14,891 bases of DNA, taken from CAYHGV01 sp964356135. Its GTDB lineage: Bacteria > Hydrothermota > Tepidihabitantia > CAYHGV01. The notes beneath the pieces were generated by a model. That model was not told where the DNA came from. It searched no databases and saw only the letters and a program-made list of their open reading frames with translations. The stretch covers positions 1 through 14,891 of the forward strand of contig CAYHGV010000073.1 of the NCBI GenBank assembly GCA_964356135.1, read 5' to 3'. The position numbers were made by a program, and so were the translations under genes. Positions 5,878-12,330 of the stretch are shown here, piece after piece. Positions within the stretch are counted from its first letter, which is position 1, and each line of letters begins with the position of its first letter.

Positions 5878-6310
5878 TTGAAAACCAAAGAAATCCTCAA
5901 AAAGTATAAGACGATTGCCGTAGTCGGCTGTTCCCAGAACCCGGCTAAACCCGCCTATTACATCCCCCGCTATCTGCAGGCACAGGGTTATCGGATTATT
6001 CCTATCAATCCGGGCGCGGATGAAATCCTGGGCGAAACGGCATACCGCAGTCTCCTTGCGGTTCCCAGCGAGCTGAAAGAAAAAATAGATATCGTCAACA
6101 TCTTTCGGCCAGCGGAAGCAGTTCTGCCGATTGTCGAACAGGCGGTTCAGCTCAGGCAGGAATTCGGCCGTCCCTATGTTATCTGAATGCAATCCGGCAT
6201 CAAAAGCGATGCCGCGGCACAAAAAGCCCGGGCTGCCGGTCTGGAAGTTAATTATGGATTGCTGCATCATGATCGAGCATCAATTATGTCAAGCCATTGC
6301 TGAAAACTGA
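5878..6310 (+). pseudogene. CoA-binding-domain protein (YccU-like), broken by a stop and a frameshift
   Basis: From TTG 5878 the frame encodes a Rossmann fold of the CoA_binding_2 family: TIAVVGCSQNPAKPAYYIPR (about residues 12-31), GYRIIPINPGADEILGE (38-54) and VNIFRPAEAVLPIVEQAV. It stops at TGA 6184-6186 after 102 residues, while family members have about 140. Directly after the stop the same frame reads MQSGIKSDAAAQKARAAGLE. The family has W-M-Q here, so TGA stands exactly where the conserved Trp codon TGG is expected. After GTT 6247-6249 the rest of the family pattern (IMDCCIMIEHQ) continues one base later, as if one A had been added near 6250, and stops at 6308-6310. The repaired length is about 143 residues. 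Two separate lesions favour a decaying gene over recoding; assembly error is possible. Confidence 0.8.
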
Positions 6311-6475
6311 TCAAACACCGATGAAGAAGGCATTGATGCAGACCGAGGCACGCTGATGGGCAAAAAATTTCAGTCTCTATCAATATTTAATTCGGTCTTA
6401 ATCAATGCTAATTTTTTCTCAGTTTACATCAATGCCAATTCAGCCTAAACCAATTGATAAAATCAAGGAGGGTTT
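6311..6475 (+). other. Intergenic region with ATCAATGC/ATCAATAT words
   Basis: There is no gene. The AT-rich stretch 6370-6450 repeats related words (ATCAATATT, ATCAATGCTAATT, ATCAATGCCAATT). AAGGAGG at 6465-6471 serves the next gene. Confidence 0.35.
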
Positions 6476-6700
6476 ATGTGGATGCATGATTTTGCTTCAC
6501 CCTGGAGCGGAGTGAATATGGTTATCTGGGTCTTCCTCTGGCTGATTCTGCTCGCCGGGGTTGGCGCACTAGTCGTGTGGCTCTTGTCCCGTCATGGCAC
6601 CAGGTCGGAGACTCCGGTAGATATTCTCAAACGGCGGTATGCCCGTGGCGAGATCACGAAGGAAACCTTTGAGCGAATGAAAAGAGACCTGGAGAGCTAA
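6476..6700 (+). CDS. Small SHOCT-domain membrane protein
   Basis: This 74-residue protein starts at ATG 6476, with AAGGAGG ending four bases upstream. A single transmembrane helix covers about residues 17-38 (VIWVFLWLILLAGVGALVVW). The C-terminus (about 48-73) is a SHOCT motif: DILKRRYARGEITKETFERM and a final KRDL. SHOCT is a short helical, probably oligomer-forming module found at the end of many small membrane proteins. Its precise function is unknown. It appears to be a single-gene unit, with non-coding DNA on both sides. Confidence 0.88.
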   Translation: MWMHDFASPWSGVNMVIWVFLWLILLAGVGALVVWLLSRHGTRSETPVDILKRRYARGEITKETFERMKRDLES

Positions 6701-6755
6701 AGAAAAAGTTTTTATCGCCGGCTAACTGCCGAGAGACCCGAATAAGTTATTTTCA

Positions 6756-6833
6756 ACCACAAAGGGCACTCCCCATTAAATATACGTTATCAATGTTAAT
6801 TAAATCAGGTAATCTAATGGGGAACTTTGTGGT
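6756..6833. repeat. 78-bp imperfect inverted repeat
   Basis: The outer arms ACCACAAAG (6756-6764) and CTTTGTGGT (6825-6833) are exact reverse complements, as are the inner arms CCCCATTA (6771-6778) and TAATGGGG (6815-6822). The AT-rich centre is unpaired. The size and terminal inverted repeats suggest a miniature palindromic element. It ends 35 bp before the -35 box at 6869. Confidence 0.6.
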
Positions 6834-6868
6834 AAAGTGTACTTTTTCAGGATTCTCTTCAATACTTC

Positions 6869-6897
6869 TTGACAATAATAAAAAATCGGCTTATCCT
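6869..6897 (+). promoter_or_regulatory. Promoter of the 58-residue basic protein
   Basis: TTGACA (6869-6874), 17-bp spacer, TATCCT (6892-6897). AAGGAG (6903-6908) and TTG 6914 follow at once, so the leader would be only about 10 bases. Its upstream flank (GTGGTAAAGTGTACTTTTTC) resembles the one upstream of the sigma-operon promoter. Confidence 0.65.
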
Positions 6898-6913
6898 TAA
6901 TTAAGGAGTTACT

Positions 6914-7090
6914 TTGGGTAAAAGAAAAAGTCTCGGCTTTCGAGTATCGAAGAGCCAGTTAGTTAAGACACTCGCCCGGCGGCCCAAAGGGTTCTTACGA
7001 ACCCCGTTGATTCATAAGAGCAAAAAGACTTACAGTCGAGCGCATAGTCGAGCGAATCTTCGAAAGCTGGTGAAAAATAATAGCGAATAG
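6914..7090 (+). CDS. 58-residue highly basic protein, unknown function
   Basis: From TTG 6914 the frame gives 58 residues ending at TAG 7088-7090. About one third are Lys, Arg or His, with RRPKGFLRTPLIHKSKKTYS in the middle and SRAHSRANLRKL near the end. AAGGAG lies five bases upstream and a near-consensus promoter precedes it, so this is very likely a real gene despite its size. There is no cysteine, membrane helix or signal peptide. The composition suggests RNA or ribosome binding. I could not match it to a named ribosomal protein. The start could also be a later codon, but the SD spacing favours 6914. Confidence 0.65.
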   Translation: MGKRKSLGFRVSKSQLVKTLARRPKGFLRTPLIHKSKKTYSRAHSRANLRKLVKNNSE

Positions 7091-7098
7091 CCGGTGGC

Positions 7099-7155
7099 GT
7101 GCGGCTCGAAGCGAACCGTGCGGCTCGAAACGAACCATGCGGCTCGAAACGAACC
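7099..7155. repeat. Three tandem 19-bp repeats with a CGGCTCG-AAR-CGAACC core
   Basis: Units at 7099-7117, 7118-7136 and 7137-7155 differ by one or two bases each. Each carries an imperfect palindrome close to CGGCTCG-AAA-CGAGCCG, which occurs as a perfect hairpin at 14528-14544. A CACTTCGAGACGG-like remnant continues to about 7215. The array starts 9 bp after the stop of the basic-protein gene. No gene is supported between 7091 and 7262. Confidence 0.7.
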
Positions 7156-7235
7156 GAAAGGTCAGTACGAACCGGTGGCGGTTCTGAAGGCGGCTCACTT
7201 CGAGACGGCTTCGCCCGACACCATCAATGATGTTC

Positions 7236-7254
7236 GGGGTCGTGAAACGACCCC
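7236..7254. terminator. Hairpin GGGGTCGT-GAA-ACGACCCC
   Basis: An 8-bp perfect stem with a 3-base loop lies 8 bp upstream of tRNA-Leu. There is no T-run after it on the plus strand, so termination is only one possibility; a further palindromic repeat is another. Confidence 0.35.
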
Positions 7255-7262
7255 AATGATAA

Positions 7263-7444
7263 GCCGAGGTGGCGGAATTGGCAGACGCGCTGGGTTCAGG
7301 ACTCAGTCCCGCAAGGGGTAGGGGTTCAACTCCCNNNNNNNNNNNNNNNNNNNNNNNNNNNNNNNNNNNNNNNNNNNNNNNNNNNNNNNNNNNNNNNNNN
7401 NNNNNNNNNNNNNNNNNNNNNNNNNNNNNNNNNNCTCCTCGGCA
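7263..7444 (+). tRNA. tRNA-Leu (anticodon CAG), interrupted by assembly gap
   Basis: Acceptor strand GCCGAGG (7263-7269), D arm with GCGGAATTGGCAGACGCGC, anticodon stem CTGGG/CTCAG around TTCAGGA with CAG at 7297-7299, variable arm CCC-GCAA-GGG, and T arm starting AGGGG-TTCAACT-CCC up to 7334. Then 100 N follow. The sequence right after the gap, CT-CCTCGGC-A (7435-7444), supplies exactly the missing T-stem bases (AGGGG/CCCCT), the acceptor 3' strand pairing with GCCGAGG, and the discriminator. The tRNA is therefore complete if the gap has zero length. CCA is not encoded. It would decode CUG leucine codons. Confidence 0.88.
7335..7434. other. Assembly gap (100 N)
   Basis: Exactly 100 N marks a scaffold join of unknown true size. 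It lies inside the T stem of tRNA-Leu. Extra repeat copies or an inserted element could be hidden here; equally nothing may be missing. Confidence 0.98.
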
Positions 7445-7603
7445 CTTCACTTCGTTTCGTACCTCAGAAACAGGGTCGTTGGCGCGTCATACAATCCTTG
7501 TAAATTTATACATTAACAAATACTGGATGTATGACACGAACAACTCCCCTCCTCGGCACTTCACTTCGTTTCGTACCTCAGAAACAGGGTCGTTGGCGCG
7601 TCA
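7435..7603. repeat. Direct repeat of tRNA-Leu 3' end plus downstream flank
   Basis: A 55-bp sequence at 7435-7489 is repeated without change at 7549-7603. If the gap is zero, the repeat extends eight bases leftward (CAACTCCC at 7327-7334 and 7541-7548), making 63 bp. It then covers T loop, T stem and acceptor 3' strand of the tRNA gene. The copies are separated by a 51-bp AT-rich spacer (7490-7540), giving a 114-bp period. This could be an attachment-site-like duplication or a slipped tandem duplication. Confidence 0.75.
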
Positions 7604-7737
7604 AGCGTTTACTGCGACTCCTGCGCTTCCTGCGTTTACTCGCTCCCATTCTCCCCTGCCCAAGCTCCGTTGCTCATTCCCGCGTCTACTGCGTTTCCTG
7701 CATTTCCTGCGTCCTCATTACCAATGTAAGAAAACTC
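7604..7737. repeat. Intergenic region with degenerate 9-bp repeats
   Basis: No gene is supported. Nonamers close to CCTGCGTTT recur around 7606-7642 (CTGCGACTC, CTGCGCTTC, CTGCGTTTA) and again around 7682-7714 (CTGCGTTTC, CTGCATTTC, CTGCGTCCT). Confidence 0.45.
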
Positions 7738-7765
7738 TTGACAAAATAGGGCTATATCTTAAAAT
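7738..7765 (+). promoter_or_regulatory. Promoter of the lipoprotein/LysM operon
   Basis: TTGACA (7738-7743), 16-bp spacer, TAAAAT (7760-7765). It is followed about 60 bp later by the first gene of the pair. Confidence 0.55.
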
Positions 7766-7824
7766 GGGCTATGAAAAATAATCGTGATAGCGGGTTACAG
7801 CTTAACGTAAAAGGAGGTGTGGGT

Positions 7825-8088
7825 ATGTTAAAAAAACTGACTCGCTTGGCCCTGCTCTTCGGGTTTATTGCGGCGGTAGGCTTCGGTTGCACCAAATACG
7901 CCAACAAACAAACCTTATCCCAACTGGAAGAGGCGAGGATGTCGGCCGAGCAATCTGAAGCGAAAGCGAACGAACTCCAGGCCCAGCTCACAAGCTTAGA
8001 ACAGGATCTGGCGGCAAAGGAAGCACAACTGGCTGATCTCCAGAAGAAACTCGATGATTGTATGGCCCGTCAGCCAAAACGAAAGTAA
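7825..8088 (+). CDS. Small coiled-coil lipoprotein
   Basis: ATG 7825 is preceded by AAGGAGGTG (7811-7819) at good distance, so the open frame further upstream is not used. The 87-residue product begins with two lysines and a hydrophobic signal ending in AAVGFGC, a somewhat loose lipobox with Cys22 as the likely lipidation site. The rest (about 30-80) is a Glu/Ala/Gln/Leu-rich helix (QLEEARMSAEQSEAKANELQ, then LTSLEQDLAAKEAQLADLQK) predicted to form a coiled coil, ending in a basic tail. This resembles Lpp-type or peptidoglycan-tethering lipoproteins in shape, not clearly in sequence. It is nine bases upstream of the LysM gene, with a similar coiled coil, so the two may pair. Confidence 0.82.
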   Translation: MLKKLTRLALLFGFIAAVGFGCTKYANKQTLSQLEEARMSAEQSEAKANELQAQLTSLEQDLAAKEAQLADLQKKLDDCMARQPKRK

Positions 8089-8097
8089 GGGGGAATC

Positions 8098-8691
8098 ATG
8101 ACTAAAAAAATCGCAGTCGCATTGGTTCTCGCCTTAGCCTTCACCGGGGTCTTGGTTGCTAAAGAGAAGAGGCTCACCGATAAAGAGGCAAAGGCGATGA
8201 TTGAGGAGTATATGGCTCGTACGGCTGCAGCCAACGCCAAGATTGCCGAACTCCAGCCGAAGGTTGATGCCTTAACCGTTCAGATTGCCGATCTCGATAA
8301 GAAGATCGCCGACCTGGAAGCCCAGCTGGCCGAGTGCAACAAAAAGCCGAAATACTACGGCAAATACACCGTCGCACCGGGTGATTATCTCGCGGCAATC
8401 GCTGCCAAGCGGGAAATCTACCACGACGGCAGCAAGTGGCCAATGATTTACGAAGCAAATAAGGACCTGATTAAAGACCCGGACTTCATTTTGCCGGGCT
8501 GGCTGCTCTTTATCCCTGGGCTCGATGTCTATAAGGTTATTCCGGGTGATTGCCTGTGGATGATCGCGAACTACCTTACGATCTACGGTCAAGCTCGGGA
8601 TTGGCCCAAGATTTACCAAGCCAACAAAGATAAGATCAAAGACGAAGACCTTATCTATCCTGGACAAGAGTTCCAAATACCAAGGGATTGA
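8098..8691 (+). CDS. Secreted coiled-coil protein with two LysM domains
   Basis: This 197-residue protein has a signal peptide (KKIAVALVLALAFTGVLVAK), then a coiled coil at about 40-80 (KIAELQPKVDALTVQIADLD and heptads after it). Two LysM modules follow: YTVAPGDYLAAIAA to LPGWLLFIP (about 90-141) and YKVIPGDCLWMIAN to YPGQEFQIP (about 145-195). Both contain the W-x-x-I-Y-x-A-N-K-D core. LysM binds peptidoglycan N-acetylglucosamine. No catalytic domain is present, so it is probably a structural link in the envelope. GGGGG precedes the ATG by four bases. It is cotranscribed with the lipoprotein gene, and their coiled coils suggest a complex anchoring the outer membrane to the cell wall; this is inference. 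The LysM modules are longer than usual. Confidence 0.88.
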   Translation: MTKKIAVALVLALAFTGVLVAKEKRLTDKEAKAMIEEYMARTAAANAKIAELQPKVDALTVQIADLDKKIADLEAQLAECNKKPKYYGKYTVAPGDYLAAIAAKREIYHDGSKWPMIYEANKDLIKDPDFILPGWLLFIPGLDVYKVIPGDCLWMIANYLTIYGQARDWPKIYQANKDKIKDEDLIYPGQEFQIPRD

Positions 8692-8702
8692 TCAGTAAGA
8701 GA

Positions 8703-8738
8703 AAGGGAGACCTTAGTAAACAAACTAAGGTCTCCCTT
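8703..8738. terminator. Strong 15-bp hairpin after the LysM gene
   Basis: AAGGGAGACCTTAGT (8703-8717), loop AAACAA, ACTAAGGTCTCCCTT (8724-8738): a perfect 15-bp stem 11 bp after the stop codon. The position suits a terminator for the lipoprotein/LysM operon. The T-run is missing (TTAATCC follows), so it may instead block 3' exonucleases or act on both strands. Confidence 0.6.
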
Positions 8739-8752
8739 AATCCTTCACCCCT

Positions 8753-9700
8753 CTGAACAAAATATCAGTTAATCTCGGTGACATCGATCCAATAATTCTT
8801 TTGGGTCTGGCGGATGAAAACCTCAACCGTCTGCGCGAGAATTTTTCAAGTCAGATTACCGTCCGGGGCAATAGAATTATCATCGAAGGTGAACGGCAGG
8901 AAGCGGATGCGCTCAAACATCTCTTCACCCGGCTTATCAAAGGGATTCGGGACGGCCGGTTTCGAAACCAAGCAGCAGTCCGCGAAGAACTCCAGTGCCA
9001 GCTCACCGCCCGGCCGGCAAGGGTCAATGACGAACTCGTCATCCAGACCCCCAAGCTTATGATCCGACCGAAAGGCATCCATCAAACCGACTACATCAAA
9101 GCGATGGACCAGTTTGATATGGTAATCGGAGTCGGACCGGCCGGCACCGGCAAAACCTATCTGGCAGTGGCAAAGGCAGTAGCCGCTTTGAGCACGGGCA
9201 AGGTGGCACGAATTATCCTCACCCGACCGGCGGTCGAAGCAGGCGAATCGCTTGGCTTTTTGCCCGGCGACTATAAGGAGAAGGTTGACCCCTATCTCCG
9301 GCCGCTCTACGACGCTCTCTATGAAATGGTCCCGGCTGAAAGGATACGACGTCTTATCGACCACCAGGTGATTGAAATCGCACCCCTCGCCTTTATGCGC
9401 GGCCGAACCCTCTCCGATGCCTATGTGATATTAGACGAAGCCCAGAATACCACCCCGGGCCAGATGAAAATGTTCTTAACCCGGCTGGGCTGGAATTCAA
9501 AAGCGGTGGTTGACGGTGATGTCACCCAGATCGACCTCGCCCATGAGAGCCAATCCGGACTGGTTGAAATCCAAACCCTGCTGATCAGTATCCCGGACAT
9601 AAAATTCATCTACTTCGATAAATTCGATGTCGTGAGACCGCCTTTGGTCTCCGAGATCATCAAAGCCTATGAATCTAAAAAAAATAACCCCAACCATTAG
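8753..9700 (+). CDS. phoH: PhoH-family ATPase (YbeZ-like)
   Basis: This P-loop protein works with YbeY in RNA metabolism. Numbered from TTG 8801 it has Walker A GPAGTGKT (112-119), LTRPAVEAGESLGFLPGD (140-157), PYLRPLYDAL (164-173), MRGRTLSDAYVILDEAQNTT (199-218, Walker B) and DVTQIDL. Similarity to E. coli YbeZ extends to the left of 8801: LLGLADENLNRL matches its SLCGPFDDNIKQL region, and KISVNLGDIDP precedes it. The real start is therefore probably upstream. The only candidate at a sensible place is CTG 8753 (315 residues), because a TAA lies at 8738-8740. No SD is visible for either start. It overlaps the next gene by 32 bases and leads the phoH-pgpH-ybeY cluster. Confidence 0.92.
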   Translation: MNKISVNLGDIDPIILLGLADENLNRLRENFSSQITVRGNRIIIEGERQEADALKHLFTRLIKGIRDGRFRNQAAVREELQCQLTARPARVNDELVIQTPKLMIRPKGIHQTDYIKAMDQFDMVIGVGPAGTGKTYLAVAKAVAALSTGKVARIILTRPAVEAGESLGFLPGDYKEKVDPYLRPLYDALYEMVPAERIRRLIDHQVIEIAPLAFMRGRTLSDAYVILDEAQNTTPGQMKMFLTRLGWNSKAVVDGDVTQIDLAHESQSGLVEIQTLLISIPDIKFIYFDKFDVVRPPLVSEIIKAYESKKNNPNH

Positions 9701-11711
9701 AAGAACCGCCGCCCTCATCCTCTTCCTCGTTCTCGCAAACATTATTTTTTTATGGCACGGGCCGCGCAGTGACCACCCTCGAGTCGGCTCCCGCGCCACC
9801 CAGGACATCATCGCACCCTACACCTTCCCCATCCCCAAAGACCCAAAAACAATCGAACAAGAAGAAACCCAGGCACGGAACACCATACCGCCCGTCCTCG
9901 ACATTTTCGTTCCGCCGGTACCCAATGCCCTCGTGGTCGTGCCATCGGCAACCAAGCAGGTCCTCGAATCGCCGGCCGGACCGTCGATTCGCAGCCGGGC
10001 ACAGTCAAGAGTAAAAAAAATCCAGGGGCAGGGATATTGGCCGGAAAAAAATATTACCCCGATTACCAGTCCCTGGGTGACGATACGGACCGCAACCACC
10101 GAATTTAAGGAGTTTGAAGAAAATTTAATCGGCAGGAATGAAGCCGAGACCATCCTTCAAAGCGAAGCGCAAAAACTTTATCCCCAGAATGAAAACCTGC
10201 AGTCCGCATTCTATTATACCGCGTTTTCTCTTTTAACTCCAACCTTCTCGTACAACCGGCAGGAAACCGAGGCACGGCGCCAAGCAGCAGCCCGAGCGGT
10301 CGAACGGAACAAAGGTTTGGTCGTAAAAGGCGAGCGCATCGTTGCCGAGCGGGAAAAGGTCACTCCCGAGATTGCAGAAAAATTGAAGGCGCTCGAAGCG
10401 ACAAAACTCCGCACGAACTTCATCCTCCGACTCGCCGGCACCACCCTTCTCCTGATTATCATCCTTGTCAGCGGCGGTCTCTATTGCCGCGTTCGCAAAC
10501 CAAAAGTCTGGCGTGACGAACTGACTCTGTATCTGATTCTCACCCTCGGCATCGTAACCCTTGCGGTCGGCAAGGTCGTCGGCTTGATCTCGGTTTATTT
10601 AACGCCCCTTGGAATCGCCGCTCTGCTCCTCACCCTCCTGCTCGATTTAGAAGTCGCCACCCTCTTCGTTCTTCTCGCCAGTGTCGGTCTCGGTTTCATG
10701 GCCGGCGGCGATTTTTCACTCTTTTTGTTTATGTTCACGGGAGCGATGGTCGGCAGCTATACCGCTCTGAAAATCAGACGGCGCAGTAAGTTCTATTACG
10801 GTGCGGTCGCACTTGCGGCAGGCTACCTCATCGCCCTCGCTACGATGGCTTTCTTCCACCAGAATTTCAGTCTCGAAACCGCTAAGCTCGTCGGCTATGC
10901 CCTGCTGAACAGCATCATCTCCGCCGCCGGTGTCATCCTCCTCTTGCCCGTCCTGGAACGGTTCTTCGGCTTGGTTTCGAACTTAACCCTCAACGACCTG
11001 GTAGACTTGAATCGACCCCTGTTCCAGCGCATGGTCATAGAGGCACCCGGTACCTACCACCACTCGATCGTCATTGCCAACCTCGCTGAAGCCGCTGCAG
11101 TTGCAATCCGGGCAAATCCGGTATTAGCCCGTGCCGGCGGTTACTTGCACGACATCGGCAAGCTGAAAAAACCCGATTATTTCATCGAAAACCTGTCCGG
11201 CAAACGCAACCCCCACGACAAGCTCACCCCGAAGATGTCGAGTCTGATCATCGGCGCCCATGTCAAAGACGGATTGGAACTGGCGCGCAAAGAACGGCTG
11301 CCCCAGCCGATCCAGGAGATTATTGCCCAGCACCACGGAACCACGATAATGGAGACTTTTTTCGAAAAGGCTGAGCGCCTCAAGGCCAATGCCGCCGATT
11401 ACGAGTTTCGCTATCCCGGACCCAAACCCCGATCGAAAGAAGCGGCACTGGTGATGATTGCCGATGCGGTCGAGGCAACCGCACGCGCCGAGCGACGGAT
11501 TTCGGCAAGCCGGCTGAAAAAGGTTATTAAGGGAACGACCGAAGAGCGGTTTGCCGATGGCCAGTTTGACAACTGTGCCCTCACCCGGCAGGAATTGGTC
11601 AAAATTCAGGAGTCACTCTACCCGATTCTCTTAGGAGTTTTTCACCCCCGGGTGAGGTATCCCAAAGATGAAGATCGAGATCTTCGCCCCAGAAACAGTT
11701 CTCCCCGTTAG
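9669..11711 (+). CDS. pgpH: 7TM-HD domain phosphodiesterase (PgpH/YqfF-like)
   Basis: This 680-residue protein has the full layout of the family that degrades c-di-AMP in Firmicutes. It starts with an N-terminal membrane anchor (about 12-30). An extracytoplasmic 7TMR-HDED region (about 40-248) includes KGERIVAEREKVTPE. Seven transmembrane helices span about 252-432. The cytoplasmic HD domain runs from about 450 to 610, with RMVIEAPGTYHHSI (His464/465), HDIGK (His494, Asp495), NPHDKL, AHVKDG (His531), QHHGTT (His555/556) and Asp599. All HD metal ligands are present, so it should be active; c-di-AMP is the likely but untested substrate. It starts inside phoH and its end overlaps ybeY by 44 bases, which implies translational coupling. 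No good SD was seen. Confidence 0.9.
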   Translation: MNLKKITPTIRRTAALILFLVLANIIFLWHGPRSDHPRVGSRATQDIIAPYTFPIPKDPKTIEQEETQARNTIPPVLDIFVPPVPNALVVVPSATKQVLESPAGPSIRSRAQSRVKKIQGQGYWPEKNITPITSPWVTIRTATTEFKEFEENLIGRNEAETILQSEAQKLYPQNENLQSAFYYTAFSLLTPTFSYNRQETEARRQAAARAVERNKGLVVKGERIVAEREKVTPEIAEKLKALEATKLRTNFILRLAGTTLLLIIILVSGGLYCRVRKPKVWRDELTLYLILTLGIVTLAVGKVVGLISVYLTPLGIAALLLTLLLDLEVATLFVLLASVGLGFMAGGDFSLFLFMFTGAMVGSYTALKIRRRSKFYYGAVALAAGYLIALATMAFFHQNFSLETAKLVGYALLNSIISAAGVILLLPVLERFFGLVSNLTLNDLVDLNRPLFQRMVIEAPGTYHHSIVIANLAEAAAVAIRANPVLARAGGYLHDIGKLKKPDYFIENLSGKRNPHDKLTPKMSSLIIGAHVKDGLELARKERLPQPIQEIIAQHHGTTIMETFFEKAERLKANAADYEFRYPGPKPRSKEAALVMIADAVEATARAERRISASRLKKVIKGTTEERFADGQFDNCALTRQELVKIQESLYPILLGVFHPRVRYPKDEDRDLRPRNSSPR

Positions 11712-12096
11712 AAAATCGACCGGGGTAAACCGGACCGAGCTCAAACGGATCGCCCAACGAATTATAAAGAAAGAAAACGGCGGTAATCCTTCGCTCAACA
11801 TAATATTTATCACTAACCGTTTTATCCGACGCCTCAACCTCATTTTCTTAAAAAAGAACCGGCCGACCAATGTCCTGGCGTTTCCCGGTGACGGCAAATT
11901 TCTGGGTGAGATTTACATCTCCCTCGATTATGCAAAAAAAGAGGCGAAGGACACGGACATCGAACTAAAGACCGAAATCGAACGGCTCGTCATCCATGGT
12001 CTACTGCATCTCGTGGGTTACACCCATAAAAAGATGAAAAAGCGAGAAGAGTATTACCTCAAACAACCGCAAACCCACAAAACCAATAAGTCATGA
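11668..12096 (+). CDS. ybeY: Endoribonuclease YbeY
   Basis: This 142-residue single-domain protein acts in 16S rRNA 3'-end maturation and ribosome quality control. The zinc site HGLLHLVGYTH gives His110, His114 and His120, matching the family HGxLHLxGYDH apart from Thr for Asp. RPTNVLAFP (65-73) and LGEIYISLDYA (79-89) are the other conserved blocks. It overlaps the pgpH end by 44 bases and completes the conserved phoH-pgpH-ybeY order. The C-terminus after residue 125 is Lys/Gln-rich and shows no family pattern. The genes that often follow (dgkA, cdd, era) are absent here. Confidence 0.93.
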   Translation: MKIEIFAPETVLPVRKSTGVNRTELKRIAQRIIKKENGGNPSLNIIFITNRFIRRLNLIFLKKNRPTNVLAFPGDGKFLGEIYISLDYAKKEAKDTDIELKTEIERLVIHGLLHLVGYTHKKMKKREEYYLKQPQTHKTNKS

Positions 12097-12330
12097 ATTT
12101 TTGCCTCAATACTCCGAACCTCTCCACTGCGATTTCTTTATACTCATCATTTCCTTTGTGCACCCCAAGGAATTTCCATTTTTCCCTTTTATTAATTTTT
12201 TCCCCTGCGCTCTACCCCCTACTCCTTACTCCTTACTCCCTACTCCCTACTGCCTACTCCTTACTGCTTACTCCCTACTCCCTACGCTCTTTTCCGTGGC
12301 TTCCGTGTCTTCAGTGGTTAAACCCTACCC
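12097..12330. repeat. Intergenic region with ten 7-bp repeats (TCCCTAC)
   Basis: Ten heptamers lie head to tail at 12216-12285, consensus TCCCTAC with TCCTTAC, TGCCTAC, TGCTTAC and CCCCTAC variants. Just after them come CCGTGG (12294), CCGTGT (12303) and CAGTGGTTAAA, similar to the repeats at 1344-1383. Open frames across this region are low-complexity products of the array. No promoter is obvious and there is no SD before the next gene. Confidence 0.7.

Noticed and set aside
6184..6186. TGA read as tryptophan (alternative genetic code)
   Set aside because: TGA ends the sigma, anti-sigma and ybeY genes, TGG is used for Trp elsewhere, and the same gene has a separate frameshift.
7099..7155. 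CRISPR array
   Set aside because: The 19-bp units are directly adjacent with no unique spacers, and no cas genes are present.
7269..7781. Open frame starting MAELADALGSGLSP and running through the gap
   Set aside because: This peptide is the usual false translation of a tRNA-Leu gene, and the frame crosses 100 N.
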